Shown here: positions 47,258 through 59,804 of the stretch, in pieces
Layout of the letters: each line of letters starts with the position of its first letter
Numbering within the stretch: position 1 is the first letter of the stretch
Assembly (NCBI GenBank): GCA_030549335.1
Contig: JAUKPH010000029.1
Location: forward strand, 558,001-622,000
From: Pontederia crassipes
Taxonomy: Eukaryota > Streptophyta > Magnoliopsida > Commelinales > Pontederiaceae
DNA length: 64,000 bases
Direction: 5' to 3'
The notes under the pieces: model-generated
The model's input: the letters and a program-made list of their open reading frames with translations, nothing else
What the model was told of the DNA's origin: nothing
The model's database searches: none
Translations under genes and position numbers: made by a program

Positions 47258-50200
47258 GCACGAAAGCGTAAAAAATTTGGCATCTTTTGACAGCGCCAAA
47301 AATTTCGCGTTTTTTGACCTTCTTGGCTGAAAACACGAGTAAAAGGCGCGCGCGCGAAATTTCGCACCCCCAGAAAATTTTCATCCGAGTCCATTTTTTC
47401 GTACCAATCATCTCACCATGCATCAATAGGCACGAAAGCGTCGAAAATTTGGCATCTTTTGACAGCGCCAAAAATTTCGCGTTTTTTGACCTTATTGGCT
47501 GAAAACTCGAGTAAAAAGCGCGCGCGCGAAATTTCGCACCCCGAAAAATTTTCATCCGAGTCCATTTTTTCGTCCCAATCATCTCACCATGCATCAACAG
47601 GCACGATAGCGTCGAAAATTTGGCATCTTTTGACAGCGTCAAAAATTTCGCATTTTTTGACCCTCTTGGCTGAAAACACGAGTAAAAGGCGCGCGCGCGA
47701 AATTTCGCACCACCGAAAAATTTTCATCCGAGTCCATTTTTTCGTCCCAATCATATGACCATGCATCAACAGGCACGATAGCGTCAAAAATTTGGCATCT
47801 TTTGACAGCGTAAAAAATTTCGCATTTTTTGACCTTCTTGGCTGAAAACACGAGTAAAAGGCGCGCGCGCGAAATTTTGCATCCCTAGAAAATTTTCATC
47901 CGAGTCCAATTTTTCGTCCCAATTATCTCTCCATGCATCAACAGGCACGAAAGCGTCAAAAATTTGGCATCTTTTGACAGCGCCAAAAATTTCGCATTTT
48001 TTGACCTTCTTGGCTGAAAACACGAGTAAAAGGCGCGCGCGAAATTTCGCACCCCCAGAAAATTTTCATCCGAGTCCATTTTTTCGTCCCAATCATATCA
48101 CCATGCATCAACAGGCACGATAGCGTCGAAAATTTGGCATCTTTTGACAGCGCCAAAAATTTCGCATTTTTTTACCTTCTTGGCAGAAAACACGAGTAAA
48201 AGGCGCGCGCGCGAAATTTCGCACCCCCGGAAAATTTTCATCCGAGTCCATTTTTTCGTCCCAATCATATCACCATGCATCAACAAGCACGATAGCGTCG
48301 AAAATTTGGCATCTTTTGACAGCGTAAAAAATTTCACATTTTTTGACCTTCTTGGTTGAAAACACGAGTAAAACACGCGCGCGCGAAATTTCGCACCCCC
48401 GGAAAATTTTCATCCGAGTCCATTTTTTCGTCCCAATCATATCACCATGCATCAACAGGCACGATAGCGTCGAAAATTTGGCATCTTTTCACAGCGTCAA
48501 AAATTTCGCATTTTTTGACCTTCTTGGCTGAAAACACGAGTACAAGGCGCGCGCGCGAAATTTCGCACCCCCGGAAAATTTTCATCCGAGTCCATTTTTT
48601 CGTCCCAATCATATCACCATGCATCAACAGGCACGATAGCGTCGAAAATTTGGCATCTTTTGACAGCGTCAAAAATTTCGCATTTTTTGACCTTCTTGGC
48701 TGAAAACACGAGTAAAACGCGCGCGCGCGAAATTTCGCACCCCCGGAAAATTTTCATCCGAGTCCATTTTTTCGTCCCAATCATCTCACCATGCATCAAT
48801 AGGCACGAAAGCGTCGAAAATTTGGCATATTTTGACAGCGCCAAAAATTTCGCGTTTTTTGACCTTCTTGGCTGAAAACTCGAGTAAAAAGCGCGCGCGC
48901 GAAATTTCGCACCCCCGGAAAATTTTCATCCGAGTCCATTTTTTCGTCCCAATCATCTCTCCATGCATCAACAGGCACGAAAGCGTCGAAAATTTGGCAT
49001 CTTTTGACAGCGCCAAAAATTTCGCATTTTTTGACCTTCTTGGCAGAAAACACGAGTAAAAGGCGCGCGCGCGAAATTTCGCACCCCCGAAAAATTTTCA
49101 TCCGAGTCCATTTTTTCGTCCCAATCATATGACCATGCATCAACAGGCACGATAGCGTCAAAAATTTGGCATCTTTTGACAGCGCCAAAAATTTCGCATT
49201 TTTTGACCTTCTTGGCTGAAAACACGAGTAAAAGGCGCGCGTGCGAAATTTTGCATCCCTAGAAAATTTTCATCCGAGTCCATTTTTTCATCCCAATTAT
49301 CTCTCCATGCATCAACAGGCACGAAAGCGTCAAAAATTTGGCATCTTTTGACAGCGCCAAAAATTTCGCGTTTTTTGACCTTCTTGGCTGAAAACACGAG
49401 TAAAACGCGCGCGCGCGAAATTTCGCACCCCCAGAAAATTTTCATCCGAGTCCATTTTTTCGTCCCAATCATCTCATCATGCATCAATAGGCACGAAAGC
49501 GTCGAAAATTTGCCATCTTTTGACAGCGCCAAAAATTTTGCATTTTTTGACCTTCTTGGCAGAAAACACGAGAAAAAGGCGCGCGCGCGAAATTTCGCAC
49601 CCCCGGAAAATTTTCATCCGAGTCCATTTTTTCGTACCAATCATCTCTCCATGCATCAACAGGCACGAAAGCGTCGAAAATTTGGCATCTTTTGACAGCG
49701 CCAAAAATTTCGCGTTTTTGACCTTCTTGGCTGAAAACACGAGTAAAACGCGCGCGCGCGAAATTTCGCACCCCCGGAAAATTTTCATCCGAGTCCATTT
49801 TTTCGTCCCAATCATCTCACCATGCATCAATAGGCACGAAAGCGTCGAAAATTTGGCATCTTTTGACAGCGCCAAAAATTTCGCGTTTTTTGACCTTCTT
49901 GTCTGAAAACTCGAGTAAAAAGCGCTCGCGCGAAATTTCGCACCCCGAAAAATTTTCATCCGAGTCCATTTTTTCATCCCAATCATCTCACCATGCATCA
50001 ACAGGCACGATAGCGTCGAAAATTTGGCATCTTTTGACAACGTCAAAAATTTCGCATTTTTTGACCCTCTTGGCTGAAAACACGAGTAAAAGGCGCGCGC
50101 GCGAAATTTCGCACCCCGAAAAATTTTCATCCGAGTCCATTTTTTCGTCCCAATCATCTCACCATGCATCAACAGGCACGATAGCGTCGAAAATTTGGCA

Positions 50201-50347
50201 TCTTTTGACAACGTCAAAAATTTCGCATTTTTTGACCCTCTTGGCTGAAAACACGAGTAAAAGGCGCGCGCGCGAAATTTCGCACCCCCGAAAAATTTTC
50301 ATCCGAGTCCATTTTTTCGTCCCAATCATCTCACCATGCATCAATAG

Positions 50348-50519
50348 GCACGAAAGCGTCGAAAATTTGGCATCTTTTGACAGCGCCAAAAATTTCGAGT
50401 TTTTTGACCTTCTTGGCTGAAAACTCGAGTAAAACGCGCGCGCGCGAAATTTCGCACCCCCAGAAAATTTTCATCCGAGTCCATTTTTTCGTCCCAATCA
50501 TCTCATCATGCATCAATAG
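50348..50519 (+). repeat. Hybrid monomer m2/m13, second copy
   Basis: Same m2-to-m13 switch before the CG tract as at 46597, and again followed by m14 then m9. This shows the hybrid was propagated by a larger duplication. Confidence 0.86.
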
Positions 50520-52924
50520 GCACGAAAGCGTCGAAAATTTGGCATCTTTTGACAGCGCCAAAAATTTTGCATTTTTTGACCTTCTTGGCAGAAAACACGA
50601 GAAAAAGGCGCGCGCGCGAAATTTCGCACCCCCGGAAAATTTTCATCCGAGTCCATTTTTTCGTCCCAATCATCTCTCCATGCATCAACAGGCACGAAAG
50701 CGTCGAAAATTTGGCATCTTTTGACAGCGCCAAAAATTTCGCATTTTTTGACCTTCTTGGCAGAAAACATGAGTAAAAGGCGCGCGCGCGAAATTTCGCA
50801 CCCCCGAAAAATTTTCATCCGAGTCCATTTTTTCGTCCCAATCATATGACCATGCATCAACAGGCACGATAGCGTCAAAAATTTGGCATCTTTTGACAGC
50901 GTAAAAAATTTCGCATTTTTTGACCTTCTTGGCTGAAAACACGAGTAAAAGGCGCGCGCGCGAAATTTTGCATCCCTAGAAAATTTTCATCCGAGTCCAA
51001 TTTTTCGTCCCAATTATCTCTCCATGCATCAACAGGCACGAAAGCGTCAAAAATTTGGCATCTTTTGACAGCGCCAAAAATTTCGCGTTTTTTGACCTTC
51101 TTGGCTGAAAACACGAGTAAAAGGCGCGCGCGAAATTTCGCACCCCCAGAAAATTTTCATCCGAGTCCATTTTTTCGTCCCAATCATATCACCATGCATC
51201 AACAGGCACGATAGCGTCGAAAATTTGGCATCTTTTGACAGCGCCAAAAATTTCGCATTTTTTTACCTTCTTGGCAGAAAACACGAGTAAAAGGCGCGCG
51301 CGCGAAATTTCGCACCCCCGGAAAATTTTCATCCGAGTCCATTTTTTCGTCCCAATCATATCACCATGCATCAATAGGCACGATAGCGTCGAAAATTTGG
51401 CATCTTTTGACAGCGTCAAAAATTTCACATTTTTTGACCTTCTTGGCAGAAAACACGAGTAAAAGGCACGCGCGCGAAATTTCGCACCCCCGGAAAATTT
51501 TCATCCGAGTCCATTTTTTCGTCCCAATCATATCACCATGCATCAACAGGCACGATAGCGTCGAAAATTTGGCATCTTTTGACAGCGCCAAAAATTTCAC
51601 ATTTTTTGACCTTCTTGGCTGAAAACACGAGTAAAACGCGCGCGCGTGAAATTTCGCACCCCCGGAAAATTTTCATCCGAGTCCATTTTTTCGTCCCAAT
51701 CATATCACCATGCATCAACAGGCACGATAGCGTCGAAAATTTGGCATCTTTTGACAGCGTCAAAAATTTCACATTTTTTGACGTTCTTGGCTGAAAACAC
51801 GAGTAAAACGCGCGCGCGCGAAATTTCGCACCCCCGGAAAATTTTCATCCGAGTCCATTTTTTCGTCCCAATCATCTCTCCATGCATCAACAGGCACGAA
51901 AGCGTCGAAAATTTGGCATCTTTTGACAGCGCCAAAAATTTCGCATTTTTTGACCTTCTTGGCAGAAAACACGAGTAAAAGGCGCGCGCGCGAAATTTCG
52001 CACCCCCGGAAAATTTTCATCCGAGTCCATTTTTTCGTCCCAATCATCTCTCCATGCATCAACAGGCACGAAAGCGTCGAAAATTTGGCATCTTTTGACA
52101 GCGCAAAAAATTTCGCGTTTTTTGACCTTCTAGGCTGAAAACACGAGTAAAAGGCGCGCGCGCGAAATTTCGCACCCCCGGAAAATTTTCATCCGAGTCC
52201 ATTTTTTCGTCCCAATCATATCACCATGCATCAACAGGCACGATAGCGTCGAAAATTTGGCATCTTTTGACAGCGTCAAAAATTTCGCATTTTTTGACCT
52301 TCTTGGCTGAAAACACGAGTAAAACGCGCGCGCGCGAAATTTCGCACCCCCGGAAAATTTTCATCCGAGTCCATTTTTTCGTCCCAATCATCTCACCATG
52401 CATCAATAGGCACGAAAGCGTCGAAAATTTGGCATATTTTGACAGCGCCAAAAATTTCGCGTTTTTTGACCTTCTTGGCTGAAAACTCGAGTAAAAAGCG
52501 CGCGCGCGAAATTTCGCACCCCGAAAAATTTTCATCCGAGTCCATTTTTTTGTCCCAATCATCTCACCATGCATCAACATGCACGATAGCGTCGAAAATT
52601 TGGCATCTTTTGACAGCGTCAAAAATTTCGCATTTTTTCACCCTCTTGGCTGAAAACACGAGTAAAAGGCGCGCGCGCGAAATTTCGCACCCCCGAAAAA
52701 TTTTCATCCGAGTCCATTTTTTCGTCCCAATCATATGACCATGCATCAACAGGCACGATAGCGTAAAAAATTTGGCATCTTTTGACAGCGTAAAAAATTT
52801 CGCATTTTTTGACCTTCTTGGCTGACAACACGAGTAAAAGGCGCGCGCGCAAAATTTTGCATCCCTAGAAAATTTTCATCCGAGTCCATTTTTTCGTCCC
52901 AATTATCTCTCCATGCATCAACAG

Positions 52925-53268
52925 GCACGAAAGCGTCAAAAATTTGGCATCTTTTGACAGCGCCAAAAATTTCGCGTTTTTTGACCATCTTGGCTGAAAA
53001 CACGAGTAAAAGGCGCGCGCGCGAAATTTCGCACCCCCAGAAAATTTTCATCCGAGTCCATTTTTTCGTCCCAATTATCTCTCCATGCATCAACAGGCAC
53101 GAAAGCGTCAAAAATTTGGCATCTTTTGACAGCGCCAAAAATTTCGCGTTTTTTGACCATCTTGGCTGAAAACAGGAGTAAAAGGCGCGCGCGCGAAATT
53201 TCGCACCCCCAGAAAATTTTCATCCGAGTCCATTTTTTCGTCCCAATCATATCACCATGCATCAACAT
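52925..53268 (+). repeat. Duplicated monomer pair r1-r2
   Basis: Two adjacent, almost identical m13-like monomers (52925 and 53097). Both have the private GACCATCTTGG (T-to-A at p64), CGCG, G at p88 and CCCCCAG. The pair recurs at 61524 and 61696. It is the clearest single-monomer tandem duplication in the window. Confidence 0.88.
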
Positions 53269-53784
53269 GCACGATAGCGTCGAAAATTTGGCATCTTTTG
53301 ACAGCGCCAAAAATTTCGCATTTTTTGACCTTCTTGGCAGAAAACACGAGAAAAAGGCGCGCGCGCGAAATTTCGCACCCCCGGAAAATTTTCATCCGAG
53401 TCCATTTTTTCGTCCCAATCATCTCTCCATGCATCAACAGGCACGAAAGCGTCGAAAATTTGGCATCTTTTGACAGCGCCAAAAATTTCGCATTTTTTGA
53501 CCTTCTTGGCAGAAAACACGAGTAAAAGGCGCGCGCGCGAAATTTCGCACCCCCGGAAAATTTTCATCCGAGTCCATTTTTTCGTCCCAATCATATCACC
53601 ATGCATCAATATGCACGATAGCGTCGAAAATTTGGCATCTTTTGACAGCGTCAAAAATTTCACATTTTTTGACCTTCTTGGCTGAAAACACGAGTAAAAC
53701 GCGCGCGCGCGAAATTTCGCACCCCCGGAAAATTTTCATCCGAGTCCATTTTTTCGTCCCAATCATCTCAACATGCATCAATAG

Positions 53785-53956
53785 GAAAGAAAGCATCGAA
53801 AATTTGGCATCTTTTGACAGCGTCAAAAATTTCGCATTTTTTGACCTTCTTGGCTGAAAACACGAGTAAAATGCGCGCGCGTGAAATTTCGCACCCCCGG
53901 AAAATTTTCATCCGAGTCCATTTTTTCGTCCCAATCATATCACCATGCATCAACAG
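53785..53956 (+). repeat. Monomer type r6 (GAAAGA start)
   Basis: The otherwise invariant GCACGA start is GAAAGA here, followed by AAGCATCG. The CG tract is ATGCGCGCGCGTGA, losing the GCGAAATTTCGC palindrome. Recurs at 55333, 57397 and 62384, i.e. spacings of 1548, 2064 and 4987 bp, which are 9, 12 and 29 monomers. Confidence 0.92.
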
Positions 53957-54128
53957 GCACGATAGCGTCGAAAATTTGGCATCTTTTGACAGCGTCAAAA
54001 ATTTCACATTTTTTGACCTTCTTGGCTGAAAACACGAGTAAAACGCGCGCGCGCGAAATTTCGCACCCCCGGAAAATTTTCATCCGAGTCCATTTTTTCG
54101 TCCCAATCATATGACCATGCATCAACAG

Positions 54129-55676
54129 GCACGATAGCGTCCAAAATTTGGCATCTTTTGACAGCGTAAAAAATTTCGCATTTTTTGACCTTCTTGGCTG
54201 AAAACACGAGTAAAAGGCGCGCGCGCGAAATTTTGCATCCCTAGAAAATTTTCATCCGAGTCCATTTTTTCGTCCCAATTATCTCTCCATGCATCAACAG
54301 GCACGAAAGCTTCAAAAATTTGGCATCTTTTGACAGCGCCAAAAATTTCGCGTTTTTTGACCTTCTTGGCTGAAAACACGAGTAAAACGCGCGCGCGCGA
54401 AATTTCGCACCCCCAGAAAATTTTCATCCGAGTCCATTTTTTCGTCCCAATCATCTCATCATGCATCAATAGGCACGAAAGCGTCGAAAATTTGGCATCT
54501 TTTGACAGCGCCAAAAATTTTGCATTTTTTGACCTTCTTGGCAGAAAACACGAGAAAAAGGCGCGCGCGCGAAATTTCGCACCCCCGGAAAATTTTCATC
54601 CGAGTCCATTTTTTCGTCCCAATCATCTCTCCATGCATCAACAGGCACGAAAGCGTCGAAAATTTGGCATCTTTTGACAGCGCCAAAAATTTCGCATTTT
54701 TTGACCTTCTTGGCAGAAAACACGAGTAAAAGGCGCGCGCGCGAAATTTCGCACCCCCGAAAAATTTTCATCCGAGTCCATTTTTTCGTCCCAATCATAT
54801 CACCATGCATCAACATGCACGATAGCGTCGAAAATTTGGCATCTTTTGACAGCGCCAAAAATTTCGCATTTTTTGACCTTCTTGGCAGAAAACACGAGAA
54901 AAAGGCGCGCGCGCGAAATTTCGCACCCCCGGAAAATTTTCATCCGAGTCCATTTTTTCGTCCCAATCATCTCTCCATGCATCAACAGGCACGAAAGCGT
55001 CGAAAATTTGGCATCTTTTGACAGCGCCAAAAATTTCGCATTTTTTGACCTTCTTGGCAGAAAACACGAGTAAAAGGCGCGCGCGCGAAATTTCGCACCC
55101 CCGGAAAATTTTCATCCGAGTCCATTTTTTCGTCCCAATCATATCACCATGCATCAATATGCACGATAGCGTCGAAAATTTGGCATCTTTTGACAGCGTC
55201 AAAAATTTCACATTATTTGACCTTCTTGGCTGAAAACACGAGTAAAACGCGCGCGCGCGAAATTTCGCACCCCCGGAAAATTTTCATCCGAGTCCATTTT
55301 TTCGTCCCAATCATCTCAACATGCATCAATAGGAAAGAAAGCATCGAAAATTTGGCATCTTTTCACAGCGTCAAAAATTTCGCATTTTTTGACCTTCTTG
55401 GCTGAAAACACGAGTAAAATGCGCGCGCGTGAAATTTCGCACCCCCGGAAAATTTTCATCCGAGTCCATTTTTTCGTCCCAATCATATCACCATGCATCA
55501 ACAGGCACGATAGCGTCGAAAATTTGGCATCTTTTGACAGCGTCAAAAATTTCACATTTTTTGACCTTCTTGGCTGAAAACACGAGTAAAACGCGCGCGC
55601 GCGAAATTTCGCACCCCCGGAAAATTTTCATCCGAGTCCATTTTTTCGTCCCAATCATATGACCATGCATCAACAG
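54129..55676 (+). repeat. r-family HOR, 9-mer unit (1548 bp)
   Basis: Starts at r8 54129 (GTCCAAAATTTGG and GCGTAAAAAA), r9 54301 (AGCTTCAAAAA, m13-like), m14 54473, m9 54645, r3 54817, r4 54989, r5 55161, r6 55333, r7 55505. All nine monomers are exactly 172 bp. Confidence 0.92.
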
Positions 55677-57740
55677 GCACGATAGCGTCCAAAATTTGGC
55701 ATCTTTTGACAGCGTAAAAAATTTCGCATTTTTTGACCTTCTTGGCTGAAAACACGAGTAAAAGGCGCGCGCGCGAAATTTTGCATCCCTAGAAAATTTT
55801 CATCCGAGTCCATTTTTTCGTCCCAATTATCTCTCCATGCATCAACAGGCACGAAAGCTTCAAAAATTTGGCATCTTTTGACAGCGCCAAAAATTTCGCG
55901 TTTTTTGACCTTCTTGGCTGAAAACACGAGTAAAACGCGCTCGCGCGAAATTTCGCACCCCCAGAAAATTTTCATCCGAGTCAATTTTTTCGTCCCAATC
56001 ATCTCATCATGCATCAATAGGCACGAAAGCGTCGAAAATTTGGCATCTTTTGACAGCGCCAAAAATTTTGCATTTTTTGACCTTCTTGGCAGAAAACACG
56101 AGAAAAAGGCGCGCGCGCGAAATTTCGCACCCCCGGAAAATTTTCATCCGAGTCCATTTTTTCGTCCCAATCATCTCTCCATGCATCAACAGGCACGAAA
56201 GCGTCGAAAATTTGGCATCTTTTGACAGCGCCAAAAATTTCGCATTTTTTGACCTTCTTGGCAGAAAACACGAGTAAAAGGCGCGCGCGCGAAATTTCGC
56301 ACCCCCGAAAAATTTTCATCCGAGTCCATTTTTTCGTCCCAATCATATGACCATGCATCAACAGGCACGATAGCGTCAAAAATTTGGCATCTTTTGACAG
56401 CGTCAAAAATTTCACATTTTTTGACCTTCTTGGCTGAAAACACGAGTAAAACGCGCGCGCGCGAAATTTCGCACCCCCGGAAAATTTTCATCCGAGTCCA
56501 TTTTTTCGTCCCAATCATATCACCATGCATCAACAGGCACGATAGCGTCGAAAATTTGGCATCTTTTGACAGCGTCAAAAATTTCACATTTTTTGACCTT
56601 CTTGGCTGAAAACACGAGTAAAACGCGCGCGCGCGAAATTTCGCATCCCCGGAAAATTTTCATCCGAGTCCATTTTTTCGTCCCAATCATATCACCATGC
56701 ATCAACAGGCACGATAGCGTCGAAAATTTGGCATCTTTTGACAGCGTCAAAAATTTCGCATTTTTTGACCTTCTTGGCTGAAAACACGAGTAAAACGCGC
56801 GCAGCGCGAAATTTCGCACCCCCGGAAAATTTTCATCCGAGTCCATTTTTTCGTCCCAATCATCTCACCATGCATCAATAGGCACGAAAGCGTCGAAAAT
56901 TTGGCATCTTTTGACAGCGCCAAAAATTTCGCGTTTTTTGACCTTATTGGCTGAAAACTCGAGTAAAAAGCGCGCGCGCGAAATTTCGCACCCCGAAAAA
57001 TTTTCATCCGAGTCCATTTTTTCGTCCCAATCATCTCACCATGCATCAACAGGCACGATAGCGTCGAAAATTTGGCATCTTTTGACAGCGTCAAAAATTT
57101 CGCATTTTTTGACCCTCTTGGCTGAAAACACGAGTAAAAGGCGCGCGCGCGAAATTTCGCACCCCCGAAAAATTTTCATCCGAGTCCATTTTTTCGTCCC
57201 AATCATATGACCATGCATCAACAGGCACGATAGCGTCCAAAATTTGGCATCTTTTGACAGCGTAAAAAATTTCGCATTTTTTGACCTTCTTGGCTGAAAA
57301 CACGAGTAAAACGCGCGCGCGCGAAATTTTGCACCCCCGGAAAATTTTCATCCGAGTCCATTTTTTCGTCCCAATCATCTCAACATGCATCAATAGGAAA
57401 GAAAGCATCGAAAATTTGGCATCTTTTGACAGCGTCAAAAATTTCGCATTTTTTGACCTTCTTGGCTGAAAACACGAGTAAAATGCGCGCGCGTGAAATT
57501 TCGCACCCCCGGAAAATTTTCATCCGAGTCCATTTTTTCGTCCCAATCATATCACCATGCATCAACAGGCACGATAGCGTCGAAAATTTGGCATCTTTTG
57601 ACAGCGTCAAAAATTTCACATTTTTTGACCTTCTTGGCTGAAAACACGAGTAAAACGCGCGCGCGCGAAATTTCGCACCCCCGAAAAATTTTCATCCGAG
57701 TCCATTTTTTCGTCCCAATCATATGACCATGCATCAACAG
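55677..57740 (+). repeat. r-family HOR, 12-mer unit (2064 bp)
   Basis: Order: r8 55677, r9 55849, m14 56021, m9 56193, mN 56365, mN2 56537 (CGCATCCCCGG), m7 56709, m8b 56882, m17b 57053, r8-like 57225, r6 57397, r7 57569. The r9 copy has a CGCTCGCG interruption and GAGTCAATTTT. The 57225 monomer joins an r8 5' part to an r5-like 3' part (CCCCCGG, TCATCTCAAC). Confidence 0.91.
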
Positions 57741-59804
57741 GCACGATAGCGTCCAAAATTTGGCATCTTTTGACAGCGTAAAAAATTTCGCATTTTTTGA
57801 CCTTCTTGGCTGAAAACACGAGTAAAAGGCGCGCGCGCGAAATTTTGCATCCCTAGAAAATTTTCATCCGAGTCCATTTTTTCGTCCCAATTATCTCTCC
57901 ATGCATCAACAGGCACGAAAGCTTCAAAAATTTGCCATCTTTTGACAGCGCCAAAAATTTCGCGTTTTTTGACCTTCTTGGCTGAAAACACGAGTAAAAC
58001 GCGCGCGCGCGAAATTTCGCACCCCCAGAAAATTTTCATCCGAGTCCATTTTTTCGTCCCAATCATCTCATCATGCATCAATAGGCACGAAAGCGTCGAA
58101 AATTTGGCATCTTTTGACAGCGCCAAAAATTTTGCATTTTTTGACCTTCTTGGCAGAAAACACGAGAAAAAGGCGCGCGCGCGAAATTTCGCACCCCCGG
58201 AAAATTTTCATCCGAGTCCATTTTTTCGTCCCAATCATCTCTCCATGCATCAACAGGCACGAAAGCGTCGAAAATTTGGCATCTTTTGACAGCGCCAAAA
58301 ATTTCGCATTTTTTGACCTTCTTGGCAGAAAACACGAGTAAAAGGCGCGCGCGCGAAATTTCGCACCCCCGAAAAATTTTCATCCGAGTCCATTTTTTCG
58401 TCCCAATCATATGACCATGCATCAACAGGCACGATAGCGTCAAAAATTTGGCATCTTTTGACAGCGTCAAAAATTTCACATTTTTTGACCTTCTTGGCTG
58501 AAAACACGAGTAAAACGCGCGCAGCGCGAAATTTCGCACCCCCGGAAAATTTTCATCCGAGTCCATTTTTTCGTCCCAATCATATCACCATGCATCAACA
58601 GGCACGATAGCGTCGAAAATTTGGCATCTTTTGACAGCGTCAAAAATTTCACATTTTTTGACCTTCTTGGCTGAAAACACGAGTAAAACGCGCGCGCGCG
58701 AAATTTCGCATCCCCGGAAAATTTTCATCCGAGTCCATTTTTTCGTCCCAATCATATCACCATGCATCAACAGGCACGATAGCGTCGAAAATTTGGCATC
58801 TTTTGACAGCGTCAAAAATTTCGCATTTTTTGACCTTCTTGGCTGAAAACACGAGTAAAACGCGCGCGCGCGAAATTTCGCACCCCCGGAAAATTTTCAT
58901 CCGAGTCCATTTTTTCGTCCCAATCATCTCACCATGCATCAATAGGCACGAAAGCGTCGAAAATTTGGCATCTTTTGACAGCGCCAAAAATTTCGCGTTT
59001 TTTGACCTTATTGGCTGAAAACTCGAGTAAAAAGCGCGCGCGCGAAATTTCGCACCCCGAAAAATTTTAATCCGAGTCCATTTTTTCGTCCCAATCATCT
59101 CACCATGCATCAACAGGCACGATAGCGTCGAAAATTTGGCATCTTTTGACAGCGTCAAAAATTTCGCATTTTTTGACCCTCTTGGCTGAAAACACGAGTA
59201 AAAGGCGCGCGCGCGAAATTTCGCACCACCGAAAAATTTTCATCCGAGTCCATTTTTTCGTCCCAATCATATGACCATGCATCAACAGGCACGATAGCGT
59301 CAAAAATTTGGCATCTTTTGACAGCGTAAAAAATTTCGCATTTTTTGACCTTCTTGGCTGAAAACACGAGTAAAAGGCGCGCGCGCGAAATTTTGCATCC
59401 CTAGAAAATTTTCATCCGAGTCCATTTTTTCGTCCCAATTATCTCTCCATGCATCAACAGGCACGAAAGCGTCAAAAATTTGGCATCTTTTGACAGCGCC
59501 AAAAATTTCGCGTTTTTTGACCTTCTTGGCTGAAAACACGAGTAAAAGGCGCGCGCGCGAAATTTCGCACCCCCAGAAAATTTTCATCCGAGTCCATTTT
59601 TTCGTCCCAATCATATCACCATGCATCAACAGGCACGATAGCGTCGAAAATTTGGCATCTTTTGACAGCGCCAAAAATTTCGCATTTTTTTACCTTCTTG
59701 GCAGAAAACACGAGTAAAAGGCGCGCGCGCGAAATTTCGCACCCCCGGAAAATTTTCATCCGAGTCCATTTTTTCGTCCCAATCATATGACCATGCATCA
59801 ACAG
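57741..59804 (+). repeat. r-family HOR, 12-mer unit (2064 bp)
   Basis: Order: r8 57741, r9 57913, m14 58085, m9 58257, mN 58429, mN2 58602, m7 58774, m8b 58946, m17b 59117, mP 59289, m13-like 59461, q1-like 59633. The first nine monomers match the previous unit; the last three differ (mP, m13, q1 instead of r8, r6, r7). Confidence 0.91.

Larger units (their letters stand above)
46425..50175 (+). repeat. HOR block 11: 22 monomers
   Basis: Order: m1 46425, m2/m13 46597, m14 46769, m9 46941, truncated mN/m10 47113, m13 47258, m8b 47430, m17b 47601, mP 47773, m13s 47945, q1 48115, mN' 48287, m6 48459, m7 48631, m8 48803, m9 48975, m10 49147, m13 49319, m14 49491, m15 49663, m16 49834, m17 50005. 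Segment 47258-48286 copies 38352-39380 at an offset of 8906 bp. Confidence 0.92.
50176..54128 (+). repeat. HOR block 12: 23 monomers, transition to the r-type family
   Basis: Order: m1 50176 (last m1 in the window), m2/m13 50348, m14 50520, m9 50692, mP 50864, m13s 51036, q1-q6 51206-52237, m7 52238, m8 52410, m17b 52581, mP-like 52753, r1 52925, r2 53097, r3 53269, r4 53441, r5 53613, r6 53785, r7 53957. The m8 at 52410 ends like m8b (CACCCCGAAAAA). From 52581 several monomers are preceded by CAACATG or CAATATG instead of CAACAG. Confidence 0.9.
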
